Assembly (NCBI GenBank): GCA_013076295.1
Contig: RQOL01000762.1
Coordinates: 1 to 64,000, forward strand
Reading direction: 5' to 3'
DNA length: 64,000 bases
Source: Sanderia malayensis
Taxonomy: Eukaryota > Cnidaria > Scyphozoa > Semaeostomeae > Pelagiidae
Every line of letters starts with the position of its first letter. Position 1 is the stretch's first letter. Position numbers and translations under genes: made by a program. The notes under the pieces are model-generated. The model did not search any database and was not told the DNA's origin. It was given only the letters and a program-made list of their open reading frames with translations. Of this stretch, positions 15,301 through 29,779 are shown one piece after another.

Positions 15301-17729
15301 CGGTAATACAGCTCAAATTGACGATTGAAATACACCCTTTTTATTTTCGTTGCGTGATATTAACATTCATTCCCACAAATTACACATGAATCCACGTTAA
15401 GACAGCTAATCCTGACTGATTGACTTGCACCACTTTTACTTGTTTTCCGTGATATTAACATTAATTCCCACAATTTACACATGAATCCACCTAAATACAG
15501 GTAGTCCTGACTAATTGAAATACACCTTTTTTACTTGTTTTCCGGGATATTTACATTCATTCCCACAGTTTACACATGAATCCACGTTAATACAGCTAAA
15601 ATTGACTGATTGAAATTCACCATTTTACTTTTTCCCGTGATATTAACATTCATTCACACAATTTACACGCGAATCCACGTTAATACAGAGAAAACTGACT
15701 GATTGAAATAAAACATTTTTACTTGTTTTAAGTGATATTAACATTCATTCCCACAATTTACGCAGAAATCCCCGGTAATACAGCTAAAATTGACGATTGA
15801 AATACACCCTTTTTACTTTTGTTCCGTGATATTAACATTCATTCCCACAATTTACACATGAATCTACGTTAATAGAGCTAAACCTGACTAATTGAAATAC
15901 ACTTTTTTACTTGTTTTCCCTGATATTAATTTTCATTCCCACAATTTACACATGAATCCCCGTTAATACAGCAAAAATTACTGATTGAAATAAACCTTTT
16001 TTGCTTGTTCTCCGTGATAGTAACATTCCTTCCCACATTTTTCACATGAATTGACGTAAATACTGGGCAAACTGACTGATTGAAATACACCATTTTTACT
16101 TGTTTTCTGTGATATTTACATTCATTCCCACAATTTAAACATGAATTCACGATAATACAGCTAATCCTGACTGATTGAAATACACCCTTTTTACTTGTTT
16201 TCTGTGATATTTACATTCATTCCCACAATTTACACATCAATCCAAGTTAATAGACATAAACCTGACTAATTAAAATTGACCTTTTTTACTTGTATTAATT
16301 GATATTGACATTCATTCCCACAATTTACACATGAATCCACGTTAATACAGCTAAAATTGACTGATTGAAATTCACTTTTTTTACTTTTTCCCGTGATATT
16401 ATCATTCATTCCCACAATTTACACATGAATTGCCTTTATAAACATGTAAAACTGCGACTGATTCAAGTACACCATTTTTATTTGTTTTCCGTGATATTAA
16501 CATTAAGTCCCACAATTTACACATGAATTGCCTTTATAAGCATGTAAAGCTGACTGATTGAAATACATATTTATTTACTTGTTTTCCGTGATATTTACTT
16601 TCATTGCCACAATTTACACATGAAATCACGTTAATACAGCTTATCCTCACTGATTGACTTACACCTTTTTTACTTGTTTTCCGTGATATTAACATTCATT
16701 CCCACAATTTACACATGAATCTACGTTAATAGAGCTAAACCTGACTAATTGAAATACACTTTTTTACTTGTTTTCCGTGATATTAACATTAATTTCTACA
16801 ATTTACACATGAATTGACTTTATAAACATGTAAAACTGACTGATTAAAATACACCTTTTTTATTTCGTTTCCGTGATATTAACATTAATTCCCACAATTC
16901 ACATATGAATCCACGTTAATACAGGTAAAGTTGACTGATTGAAATTCACCCTTTTCACTTTTTTCCGTGATATTAACATTTATTCCCACAATTTACACAT
17001 AAATAAAGGTAAATACAGGGAAAACTGATGGATTGAAATACACTCCTTTTACTTGTTTTCTGTGATATTAACATTCATTCCCACAATTTAGACAGGAATC
17101 CACGTTAATACAGCTAAAATTGACTGATTGAAATTCACCATTTTTACTTCTTTTCCGTAATTTTAACATTCTTTCCCACAATTTACACATGAATTGACTT
17201 TATAAACATTTAAAACTGACTGAGTAAAGTACACCTGTTTTACTTGTTTTCCGTGATATTAACATTAATTCCCACAATTTACACATGAAATGACTTGATA
17301 AACATGTAAATCCGACTGATTAAATTAAACCATTTTTATTTGTTTTCGTGATATTAACATTCATTCCCACTATTTACACATGAATTGCCTTTATAAACAT
17401 GTAAAACTGTGACTGATTCAAGTACACCATTTTTACTTGTTTTCCGTGATATTAACATTAAGTCCCACAATTTACACATGAATTGCTTTTATAAGCATGT
17501 AAAGCTGACTGATTGAAATACACTTTCTTTTACTTGTTTTCCGTGATATTAACATTCATTCCCACTATTTACACATGAATTAACGTAAATACAGGGAAGT
17601 CTGACTTATTGAAATACACCATTTTTACTTGCTTTCCGATATATTAACATTCATTCCCACAAATTACACATGAATCCACGGTAAGACAGCTAATCCTGAC
17701 TGATTGACTTGCACCACTTTTACTTGTTT
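12340..17729 (+). repeat. Tandem 3.14-kb satellite multimer
   Basis: The stretch 12340-14590 is repeated at 15479-17729 with an offset of 3139 bp, about 33 monomers. The part from about 13832 to 17720 is present a third time at about 34600-38488 with an offset of about 20768 bp. The copies differ by scattered substitutions and a few one-base indels. There is no gene content. Confidence 0.85.
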
Positions 17730-18146
17730 TCCGTGAAATTAACATTCATTGCCACAATTTACACATGAAATCACGTTAATACAGCTTATCCTCACTGATT
17801 GACTTACACCTTTTTTACTTGTTTTCCGTGATATTAACATTCATTCCCACATTTTACACATGAATTGACTTAGATACATGTAAAACTGACTGATTGAAAT
17901 ACACTTTTTTTACTTATTTTCTGTGATATTAACATTCATTCCCACAATTTACACATCAATCTACGTTAATACACCTAAACCTGATTAATTAAAATAGACC
18001 TTTTTCACTTGTGTTAAGTGATATTGACATTCATTACCACACTTCACACATGAACCCACGTTAATACAGCTAAAACTGACTGATTGAAAAACACTTTTTT
18101 ACTTGTTTTCCGTGATATTAACATTAATTCCCACAATTTACACATG

Positions 18147-19300
18147 AATCTACGTTAATAGAGCTAAACCTGACTAATTGAAATACACTTTTTTACTTGT
18201 TTTCCGTGATATTAACATTAATTCCCACAATTTACACATGAATTGCCTTTATAAACATGTAAAACTGTGACTGATTCAAGTACACCATTTTTATTTGTTT
18301 TCCGTGATATTAACATTAAGTCCCACAATTTACACATGAATTGCCTTTATAAGCATGTAAAGCTGACTGATTGAAATACATTTTTATTTACTTGTTTTCC
18401 GTGATATTTACTTTCATTGCCACAATTTACACATGAAATCACGTTAATACAGCTTATCCTCACTGATTGACTTACACCTTTTTTACTTGTTTTCCGTGAT
18501 ATTAACATTCATTCCCACAATTTACACATGAATCTACGGTAATAGAGCTAAACCTGACTAATTGAAATACACTTTTTTACTTGTTTTCCGTGATATTAAC
18601 ATTAATTCCCACAATTTACACATGAATTGCCTTTATAAACATGTAAAACTGTGACTGATTCAAGTACACCATTTTTATTTGTTTTCCGTGATATTAACAT
18701 TAAGTCCCACAATTTACACATGAATTGCCTTTATAAGCATGTAAAGCTGACTGATTGAAATACATATTTATTTACTTGTTTTCCGTGATATTTACTTTCA
18801 TTGCCACAATTTACACATGAAATCACGTTAATACAGCTTATCCTCACTGATTGACTTACACCTTTTTTACTTGTTTTCCGTGATATTAACATTCATTCCC
18901 ACAATTTACACATGAATCTACGTTAATAGAGCTAAACCTGACTAATTGAAATACACTTTTTTAATTGTTTTCCGTGATATTAACATTAATTTCTACAATT
19001 TACACATGAATTGACTTTATAAACATGTAAAACTGACTGATTAAAATACACCTTTTTTACTTATTTTCCGTGATATTAACATTAAATCCCACAATTCACA
19101 TATGAATCCACGTTAATAAAGGTAAAGTTGACTGATTGAAATTCACCCTTTTCACTTTTTTCCGTGATATTAACATTTATTCCCACAATTTACACATAAA
19201 TTAACGTAAATACAGGGAAAACTGAATGATTTAAATTCACCCTTTTCACTTTTTTCCGTGATATTAACATTCATTCCCACTTTTTACACATGAATTTACG
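18147..19300 (+). repeat. 384-bp tetrameric higher-order repeat
   Basis: The marker AATCTACGKTAATAGAGC occurs at 18147, 18531 and 18915, exactly 384 bp apart, defining a four-monomer higher-order unit. The same unit with the same spacing occurs at 39199, 39583 and 39967, and again at 40827 and 41211. Confidence 0.85.
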
Positions 19301-20451
19301 TAAATACATTGAAATCTGACTTAATGAAATACACCATTTTTACTTGCTTTCCGTTATATTAACATTCATTCCCACAAATTACACATGAATCCACATTAAG
19401 ACAGCTAATCCTGACTGATTGACTTACGCCACTTTTACTTGTTTTCCGTGATATTAACATTAATTCCCACAATTTACACATGAATTGCCTTTATAAACAT
19501 ATAAAACTGTGACTGATTCAAGTACACCATTTTTACTTGTTTTCCGTGATATTAACATTAAGTCCCACAATTTACACATCAATCCACGTTAATACACCTA
19601 AACCTGACTAATTCAAATAGACCTTTTTCACTTGTGTTAAGTGATATTAACATTTATTCCCACAATTTACACATAAATTAACGTAAATACAGGGAAAATA
19701 GACTGATTGAAATACACTCCTTTTACTTGTTTTCTGTGATATTAACATTCATTCCCATAATTTAGACAGGAATCCACGTTAATACAGCTTAAATTGACTG
19801 ATTGAAATGCACCCTTTTTACTTTTTTCCGTGATATTTATATTCATTCCCAGACTTTACACATGAATTAACGTGAATACAGGGATAACTGACTGATTGAA
19901 ATACACTCTTTTTACATTTTTTCCGCAATATTGACGTTCATTCCCACAATTTACACATGAATCCACGTTAATACAGCTAAAATTGACTTATTGAAATTCA
20001 CCTTTTTTACTTGTTTTCCGTGATTTTAACATTAATTCCCACAATTTACACATGAATTGACTTTATATACAGGTAAAACTGGCTGATTGAAATACAACAT
20101 TTTTACTTGTTTTCCGTGATATTAACTTTCATTCACACAACTTACACATGAATTGACTTTATATACATGTAAAACTGACTGATTTAAATCCACCATTTTT
20201 ATTTGTTTTCCGTTATATTAACATTCATTCCCATAACTTACACATCAATCCACCTTAATACAGCTTATCCTGATTGATTGAATTACACCTTTTTACATCT
20301 ATTCCGTGATTTTAAAATTCTTTCCCACAATTTACACGGGAATTAACGTAAAAACAGGTGACACTGACTGATTGAAATACACCATTTTTACTTGTTTTGC
20401 GTGAAATTAACATTAATTCCCACACTTTACACATAAATTGACTTTATATAC

Positions 20452-20613
20452 TGTAATATCCTTGAAGTTGTTAGAGAGAGGGAGTCAGCACACGACTACA
20501 TTCTGATCTATCTGTATCTTGACTGATTCAATATTACATTACATCATAACTTATTACATAATATAACATGCTGTGCATGCTGTGTGCACATGAGGTATTG
20601 CATGAACACTACA
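20452..20613. mobile_element. Putative solo LTR, copy 3
   Basis: 162 bp with TG...CA ends and TATAC duplications at 20447-20451 and 20614-20618. It carries a second set of variants (CCTTGAAG, CTGATCTATCTG, GTGCACATG) shared with copy 4 at 57533 and absent from copies 1 and 2. The LTR family therefore split into two lineages along with its host satellite. Confidence 0.65.
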
Positions 20614-22439
20614 TATACATGTAAAACGGACTGATTGAAGAACACCATTTTTACTTGCTTTCCGTTATATTAACTTTCATTCCCACAATTTACACATGAA
20701 TCCACCTAAATACAGCTAGTCCTGACTGATTGAATCACACTTTTTTTACTTGTTTTCCTTAATTTTAAAATTTTTTCCCACACTTTACACGTGAATTGAC
20801 TTTATAAACATTTAAAACTGACTAATTGAAATACACCTTTTTTACTTTTTTCCCGTGATATTGACGTTCATTCACACAACTTACACATGAATTGACTTTA
20901 TATACATGTAAAACTGACTGATTGAAATACACCATTTTTACTTGTTTTCCGTGATATTAATATTAAATCCCACAGAATACACATGAATCTACTTTAATAG
21001 AGCTAAACCTGACTAATTGAAATACACCTTTTTCAATTGTTTTCCGTGATATTAACTTTCATTCCCACAATTTACACATGAATCTACGGTAATACAGGTA
21101 AAATTGACTGATTGAAATTCACCTTTTTCACTTTTTTCCGTGATATTAACATTCATTCCCACAATTTACACATGATTTGACAAAAATACTGGGCAAACTG
21201 ACTGATTGAAAAACACCATTTTTACTTGTTTTCCGTGATATTAACAATACTTCCCACAATTTACACATAAATTGACTTTATAAACATTTAAAACTGACTA
21301 ATTGAAATACACCTTTTTTCTTTTTTAAGTGATATTTTCGTTCATTCCCACAATTTAGACTTAAATCCACGTTAATACAGCAAAAATTAACTGATTGAAA
21401 TATACCCTTTTTCCTTTTCTTCCGTGATGTTAACATTCAATCCCACAATTTACACATGAAACCACCTTAACACAGCTAGTCCTGACTGATTCAATTACCC
21501 TTGTTTTACTTGTTTTCCGTGATTTTAACATAAATTCCCACAATTTAAACATGAATTACCTTTATATACAGGTAAAACTGACTGATTGAAATACACCATT
21601 TTTACTTGTTTTCCGTGATATTAACATTAAATCCAACAGAATACACATGAATCTACGTTAATAGAGCTAAACCTGACTAATTGAAATAAACCTTTTTCAA
21701 TTGTTTTCCGTGATATTAACTTTCATTCCCACAATTTACACATGAATTGACTTTATAAACATGTAAAACTGACTGATTGAAATACACCTTTTTTTCTTGT
21801 TTTCCGTGATATTAACATTCATTCCCACACTTTACACATAAATCCGAGTTAATACAGCGAATCCTGATTGACTGAATTACACCTTTTTACATCTTTTCCG
21901 TGATTTTTAAAATTCTTTCCCACAATTTACACACGAATTAACGTAAAAACAGGTGACACTGGCTGATTGAAATGCACCATTTTTACTTGTTTTCTGTGAT
22001 ATTAACATTCAAGCCCAAAATTTACACATTAATTGACTTAGATACATGTAAAACTCACTGATTGAAATACACTTTTTCACTTGTTTTCCGTGATATTGAC
22101 GTTCATTCCCACAATTTAGACATAAATCCACGTTATTACAGCTAAAATTGACTGATTGAAATACACCCTTTTTCACTTTTTTCCGTGATATTAACATTCA
22201 TTCCCACAATTTACACATGATTTGACAAAATACTGGGCAAACTGACTGATTGAAAAACACCATTTTTACTTGTTTTCCGTGATATTAACAATACTTCCCA
22301 CAATTTACACATAAATTGACTTTATAAACATTTAAAACTGACTAATTGAAATACACCTTTTTTCTTTTTTAAGTGATATTTTGTTCATTCCCACAATTTA
22401 GACTTAAATCCACGTTAATACAGCAAAAATTAACTGATT

Positions 22440-25400
22440 GAAATATACCCTTTTCCTTTTCTTCCGTGATGTTAACATTCAATCCACAATTACACATGAA
22501 ACCACTTAACACAGTCTAGTCTGACTGATTTCAATTACCCTTGTTTTACTTGTTTTCCGTGATTTTAACATAAATTCCACAATTTAAACATGAAATTACC
22601 TTTATGTACAGGTAAAACTGACTGATTGAAATACACCATTTTTACTTGTTTTCCGTGATATTAACATTAAATCCAACAGAAACACATGAATCTACGTTAA
22701 TAGAGCTAAACTTGACTAATTGAAATAAACCTTTTTCAATTGTTTTCCGTGATATTAACTTTCATTCCCACAATTTACACATGAATTGACTTTATAAACA
22801 TGTAAACTGACTGATTGAAATACACCTTTTTTTCTTGTTTTCCGTGATATTAACATTCATTCCCACAATTTACACATAAATCCGAGTTAATACAGCGAAT
22901 CCTGATTGACTGAATTACACCTTTTTTACATCTTTTCCGTGATTTTAAAATTCTTTCCCACAATTTACACAAGAATTAACGTAAAAACAGGTGACACTGG
23001 CTGATTGAAATGCACCATTTTTACTTGTTTTGTGATATTAACTTCAAGCCCAAAATTTACACATTAATTGACTTAGATACATGTAAAACTCACTGATTGA
23101 AATACACTTTTTCACTTGTTTTCCGTGATATTGACGTTCATTCCCACAATTTAGACATAAATCCACGTTATTACAGCTAAAATTGACTGATTGAAATACA
23201 CCCTTTTTACTTTTGTTCCGTGATATTAACATTCATTCCCACAATTTACGCATGAATCTACGTTAATAAAGGTAAAATTGACTGATTGAAAATCACCCTT
23301 TTCACTTTTTTCCGTGATATTAACATTCATTCCACAATTTACACATGAATTGACGAAAATACTGGGCAAACTGACTGATTGAATAACACCATTTTTACTG
23401 TTTTCCGTGATATTAAAATTAATTCCCACAATTGATACATAAATTGACTTTATATACATTTAAAACTGACTAATTGAAATGCACCTTTTTTACTTTTTTC
23501 CGTGATATTAGCATTCATTCCCACAATTTACACATGAATTGACTTTATGTACAGGTAAAACTGACTGATTGAAATTCATCCTTTTTACTTTTTTCCAGTG
23601 ATATTAACTTCATTCCCACAATTTACACATGAATCCACCTTAATACAGCGAATCTGATTGATTGAATTACACCTTTTTTACATCTTTTCTGTGATTTAAA
23701 ATTCTTTCCCACAATTTACACACGAATTAACGTAAAAACAGGTGACACTGCTGATTGAAATGCACCATTTTTACTTGTTTTCTGTGATATTAACATTCAG
23801 CCCAAATTTACACATTAATTGACTTAGATAATGTAAAACTGACTGATTGAAATACACTTTTTTCACTTGTTTTCCGTGATATTGACGTTCATCCCAGAAT
23901 TTAGACATAACTCCACGTTAATACAGCTAAAATTGACTGATTAAAATACACCCTTTTCACTTTTTTCCGTGATATTAACATTCATTCCCACAATTTACAC
24001 ATGAATTGACGAAAATACTGGGCAAACTGACTGATTGAATAACACCATTTTTACTTGTTTTCCGTGATATTAAAATTAATTCCCACAATTCACACATAAA
24101 TTGACTTTATATACATTTAAAACTGACTAATTGAAATACACCTTTTTTACTTTTTTCCGTGATATTAGCATTCATTCCCACAATTTACACATGAATTGAC
24201 TTTATGTACAGGTAAAACTGACTGATTGAAATTCACCTTTTTACTTTTTCCAGTGATATTAACATTCAATTCCCACAATTTACACATGAATTGACGAAAA
24301 TACTGGGCAAACTGACTGATTGAATAACACCATTTTTACTTGTTGTCCGTGATATTAAAATTAATTCCCACAATTGACAGATAAATTGACTTTATAAACA
24401 TTCAAAACTGACTAATTGAAATACACCTTTTTTACTTTTTTCCGTGATATTAGCATTCATTCCCACAATTTACACATGAATTGACTTTATGTACATGTAA
24501 AACTGACTGATTGAAATTCACCCTTTTTACTTTTTCCAGTGATATTAACATTCATTTCCACAATTTACACATGAATTAACGTAAATACAGGGGAAACTGA
24601 CTGATTGAAATACACCCTTTTTAATTTTTCCAGTGATATAGCATTCATTCCCACAATTTACGCAGAAATCCCGTTAATACAGCTAAAATTGACTTATGAA
24701 AACACCCTTATTACTTTTTTTCCGTGATATTAACATTCATTCCCACAATGTACGCATGAATCCGCCTTAATACAGCTAGTCCTGACTGATTGAAATTACA
24801 CTTTTTTACTTGTTTTCCGTGATTTTAACATTAATTCCCAAAATTTACACATGAATTGACTTCATAAAAAGGTAAAACTGACTGTTTGCAATACACCATT
24901 TTACTTGTTTTCCGGGATATTTAAATTCATTCCCCACATTTTACACATGAATCCACGTTAATACAGCTAAAACTCATTGATTGAAATTCACCCTTTTTAC
25001 TTTTGTTCCGTGATATTAACATTCATTCCCACAATTTACACATAAATCCAGTTAATACAGGTAAAATGGACTTATTGAAATTCACCCTTTTCACTTTTTT
25101 CCGTGATATTAACATTCATTCCCACAATTTACACATGAATCCACCTTAATACAGCGAATCCTGATTGATTGAATTACACCTTTTTAAATCTTTTCCGTGA
25201 TTTTAAAATTCTTTCCCACAATTTACACACGAATTAACCGTAAACACAGGTGACACTGGCTGATTGAAATGCCACCATTTTTACTTGTTTTCTGTGATAT
25301 TAACATTCCAAGCCCAAATTTACACATTAATTGACTTGATACATGTAAAACTCACTGATTGAAATACACTTTTTTCACTTGTTTTCCGTGATATTGACGT

Positions 25401-28400
25401 TCATTCCAGAATTTAGACATAACTCCACGTTAATACAGCTAAAATTGACTGATTGAAATACACCCTTTTTACTTTTGTTCCGTGATATTAACATTCATTC
25501 CCACAATTTACGCATGAATCTACGTTAATACAGGTAAAATTGACTGATTGAAATTCACCTTTTCACTTTTTCCGTGATATTTACATTCATTCCACAATTT
25601 ACACATGAATTGACGAAATAACTGGGCAAACTGACTGAATTGAATAACACAATTTTTACTTTTTTCCGTGATATTAAATTAATTCCCACAATTGACACAT
25701 AATTGACTTTATAAACATTTATAACTGACTAATTGAAATACACTTTTTTACTTGTTTTCCGTGATATTAACATTCATTCCCACAATTTACGCAGAAATCC
25801 AGTAATACAGCTAAAGTTGACGATTGAAATACACCCTTTTTACTTTTGTTCCGTGATATTAACATTCATTCCCACAATTTACACATGAATCTACAGGTAA
25901 TACAGGTAAATTGACTGACTGAAATTCACCTTTTTCACTTTTTTCCGTGATATTAACATTCATTCCCACAATTTACACATGATTTGACAAAATTACTGGG
26001 CAAACTGACTGATTGAATAACACCATTTTTATTGTTTTCCGTGATATTAACATTAATTCCACAATTTACACATAAATTGACTTTATTTACAGGTACAACT
26101 GACTGATTGAAATACACCTTTTTTTACTTGTTTTCCAGGATATTTACATTCATTCCCACATTTTACACATGAATCCACGTTAATACAGCTAAAATTGACT
26201 GATTGAATACACCCTTTTTACTTTTTTCTTTGATATTAACATTCATTCCACAATTTACACATGAAACCACTATAACACAGCTAGTCCTGACTGATTCAAT
26301 TACCCTTGTTTTCTTGTTTTCCGTGATTTAACATTAATTCCCACACTTTACACTGAATTAACTTTATATACAGGTAAACTGACTGATTGAAATACACCAT
26401 TTTTACTTGTTTTCCGTGATATTAATATTAAATCCCACAGAATACACATGAATCTACGTTAATACAGCTATACCTGACTAATTGAATACACCTTTTTCAA
26501 TTGTTTTCCGTGATATTAAATTCATTCCCACAATTTACACATGAATTGACTTTATAAACATGTAAAACTGACTGATTGAAATACACCTTTTTTTTTGTTT
26601 TCCGCGATTTTAAAATTCTTTCCCACAATTTAAACACGAATTAACGTAAAAACAGGTGACACTGGCTGATTGAAATGCACCATTTTTACTTTTTTTCCGT
26701 GATATTAACATTCATGCCAAAATTTACACATTAATTGACTTAGATACATGTAAAGCTGACTGATTGAAATACACTTTTTTCACTTGTTTTCCGTTATATT
26801 AACATTCATTCCTACAATTTACACATGAATCCACGTTAATACAGAGAAAACCGACTGATTGAAATCACCATTTTTACTTGTTTTCCGTGATATTAACATT
26901 CATTCCACAATTTACGCAGATATCCGAGTAATACAGCTAAAGTTGACGATTGAAATACACCCTTTTTCTTTTGTTCCGTGATATTAACATTCATTCCACA
27001 CATTTACACATGAATCTACAGTAATACAGGTAAAATTGACTGATTGAAATTCACCTTTTTCACTTTTTTCCGTGATATTAACATTCATTCCCACAATTTA
27101 CACATGATTTGACAAAATTACTGGGCAACTGACTGATTGAATAACACCATTTTTACTTGTTTTCCGTGATATTAACATTAATTCCCACAATTTACACATA
27201 AATTGACTTTATTTACAGGTACATGACTGATTGAAATACACCTTTTTTTACTTGTTTTCCAGGATATTTACATTCATTCCCACATTTTACACATGAATCC
27301 ACGTTAATACAGCTAAAATTGACTCATTGAAATTCACCCTTTTTACATTTTCCCGTGATACTAACATTCATTCCCACAATTTACACATGAATTGACGAAA
27401 ATACTGGGAAAACTGACTGATTGAATAACACCATTTTTATTTGTTTTCCGTGATATTAACAATACTTTCCACAATTTACACATAAATTGACCTTTATAAA
27501 CATTTAAAACTGACTAATTGAAATACACCTTTTTTACTTTTTTCCGTGATATTTTCGTTCATTCCCACAATATAGACTTAAATCCACGTTAATACAGCAA
27601 AAATTAACTGATTGAAATACACCTTTTTCCTTTTCTTCCGTGATGTTAACATTCAATCCCACAATTTACAGATGAATTGACTTTATATACATGTAAAACT
27701 GACTGATTGAAATACTCCCTTTTTACTTTTTTCCGTGATATTAACATTCATTCCCACAATTTACACATGAAACCACCTTAACACAGCTAGTCCTGACTGA
27801 TTCAATTACCCTTGTCTTACTTGTTTTCTGTGATTTTAACATAAATTCCCACAATTTAAACATGAATTAACTTTATATACAGGTAAAACTGACTGATTGA
27901 AATACACCATTTTTACTTGTTTTCCGTGATATTAACATTAAATCCCACAGAATACACATGAATCTACGTTAATAGAGCTAAACCTGACTAATTGAAATAC
28001 ACTTTTTTCACTTGTTTTCCGTGATATTGACGTTCATTCCCACAATTCAGACATAAATCCACGTTAATACAGCTAAAATTGATTGATTGTGAAATACACC
28101 CTTTTTACTTTTGTTCCGTGATATTAACATTCATTCCCACAATTTACGCATGAATCTACGTTAATACAGGTAAAATTGACTAATTGAAATTCACCCTTTT
28201 CACTTTTTTCCGTGATATTAACATTCATTCCCACAATTTACACATGAATTGACGAAAATACTGGGCAAACTGACTGATTGAATAAACCATTTTACTTGTT
28301 ATCCGTGATATTAAAATTAATTCCCACAATTTACACATAAATCCACGTTAAGGTAAAATGGACTGATTGAAATTCATCCTTTTCACTTTTTTCCGTGATA

Positions 28401-29150
28401 TTAACATTCATTCCACAATTTACACATGAATCCAATTAATACAGTGAATCTGATTGATTGAATTACACCTTTTTTACATCTTTTCCGTGATTTTAAAATT
28501 CTTTCCCACAATTTACACACGAATTAACGTAAAAACAGGTGACACTGGCTGATTGAAATGCACCATTTTCACTTCTTTTCCGTGATATTAACATTCATGC
28601 CCAAAATTTACACATTAATTGACTTAGATACATGTTTTCCGTGATATTAACTTTCATTCCCACAATTTACACATGAATTGACTTTTAAACATGTAAAACT
28701 GACTGATTGAAATACACCTTTTTTTGTTTTCCGTGATTTTAACATTCATTCCCACAATTTACACATAAATCCACGTTCATCCAGGTAAAATGGACTGATT
28801 GAAATTCATCCTTTTCACTTTTTTCCGTGATATTAACATTCATTCCACAATTTACACATGAATCCACATTAATACAGTGAATCCTGATTGATTGAATTAC
28901 ACCTTTTTTACATCTTTTCCGTGATTTTAAAATTCTTTCCACAATTTACACACGAATTAACGTAAAAACAGGTGACACTGGCTGATTGAAATGCACCATT
29001 TTTACTTTTTTTCCGTGATATTAACATTCATGCCCAAAATTTACACATTAATTGACTTAGATACATGTAAACTGACTGATTGGAATCACTTTTTTCACTT
29101 GTTTTGTTATATTAACATTCATTCCTACAATTTACACATGAAACACCTTA
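22440..29150 (+). other. Indel-rich stretch of satellite
   Basis: Within block 1 this stretch differs from its sister copies (21.3-22.4 kb, 45.9-51.8 kb, 58.1-63.9 kb) mainly by loss of single bases, often in homopolymers: ATTCCACAAT for ATTCCCACAAT, CTAGTCTGAC for CTAGTCCTGAC, and TTTTGTTC for TTTTCGTTC. Neighbouring blocks rarely show this. It may be uncorrected long-read consensus rather than biology. It contains no gene. Confidence 0.7.
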
Positions 29151-29504
29151 ACACAGCTAGTCCTGACTGATTCAATTACCCTTGTTTTACTTGTTTTCCG
29201 TGATTTTAACATTAATTCCCACAATTTAAACATGAATTAATTATTCACTCCTACCCGCAGAGAGAATCGCAAGAACAAACCATTGCGATATGCTTTGAGT
29301 CATCATAATCATCATCATAATAGTCATCATAATCATAATTTACAACATAGCCATCTTCATCATCATTATAATTTACAACATAATTGTTAGGTAATAATAC
29401 GTAAATATATCAATGATGTTATACATAAATTAAAACAGTTAATTACGATATTGTGGGCGGTGTAGGAAACGCATTTGCAAGGAACGAAGTGCGAGCGGAG
29501 GGGC

Positions 29505-29643
29505 AGGGACGCTGTCCCTGAGGGACGCTGTCCCTGACTCGGAATTTAGGGACGCTGTCCCTGACTTGGAATTTAGGGACGCTGTCCCTGACTCGGAATT
29601 TAGGGACGCTGTCCCTGACTCGGAATTTACGGACGCTGTCCGT
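29505..29643. repeat. Hairpin array I (27-bp unit), copy in L1
   Basis: Six inverted repeats with a 6-bp stem and constant GCT loop: AGGGAC-GCT-GTCCCT at 29505, 29521, 29548, 29575 and 29602, then ACGGAC-GCT-GTCCGT at 29629. The last four start exactly 27 bp apart, separated by TGACTCGGAATTT-type linkers. In the last unit both arms changed together (G to C on one side, C to G on the other), preserving the stem. The open frame across it on the plus strand merely reflects the 27-bp period. Confidence 0.85.
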
Positions 29644-29666
29644 TTTGTTTTGACATATTTTGCGAT

Positions 29667-29779
29667 GGGGTACGCGAGGCCCCTGGCTTTTTATAAGGTA
29701 CGCGAGGCCTTGCCATTAATTTGTACGGGGTACGCGAGGCCCCGATTCGAAACCATAACGAGGTACGCGAGGCCTCGTT
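29667..29779. repeat. Hairpin array II (TACGCGAGG core), copy in L1
   Basis: Four inverted repeats share the central TACGCGAGG but have different, self-complementary arms: GGGG/CCCC (29667-29683), AAGG/CCTT (29695-29711), CGGGG/CCCCG (29726-29744) and AACGAGG/CCTCGTT (29757-29779). The arms covary while the core stays fixed. Core starts are 28, 32 and 33 bp apart. Each forms a 4 to 7 bp stem with a 9-nt loop on either strand. Confidence 0.85.

Larger units (their letters stand above)
1..29236 (+). repeat. 95-bp satellite array, block 1
   Basis: Head-to-tail AT-rich tandem repeat. The period is directly measurable: the phrase CCCACAATTTACACATGAAT recurs at 95-bp steps, for example near 1024, 1119 and 1214. 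Each monomer has a fairly constant core (GTGATATTAACATTCATTCC followed by CACAATTTACACATGAAT), a variable stretch of about 20 bp (types such as CCACGTTAATACAGCT, TGACTTTATAAACATGT or TAACGTAAATACAGGG), a constant CTGACTGATTGAAAT and a T-rich tract. No gene is present: 95 is not a multiple of 3, so frames break every monomer, and the small open frames here are chance. Three 162-bp putative solo LTRs interrupt the block. All monomers run in the same direction. Confidence 0.97.

Noticed and set aside
1..29236. Many open frames of 60-77 codons on the minus strand with recurring NCGNE and KSKKG-like phrases
   Set aside because: They are translations of the satellite itself; the 95-bp period shifts frame every monomer, they recur wherever the same monomer order recurs, and no start, splice or coding bias supports them.
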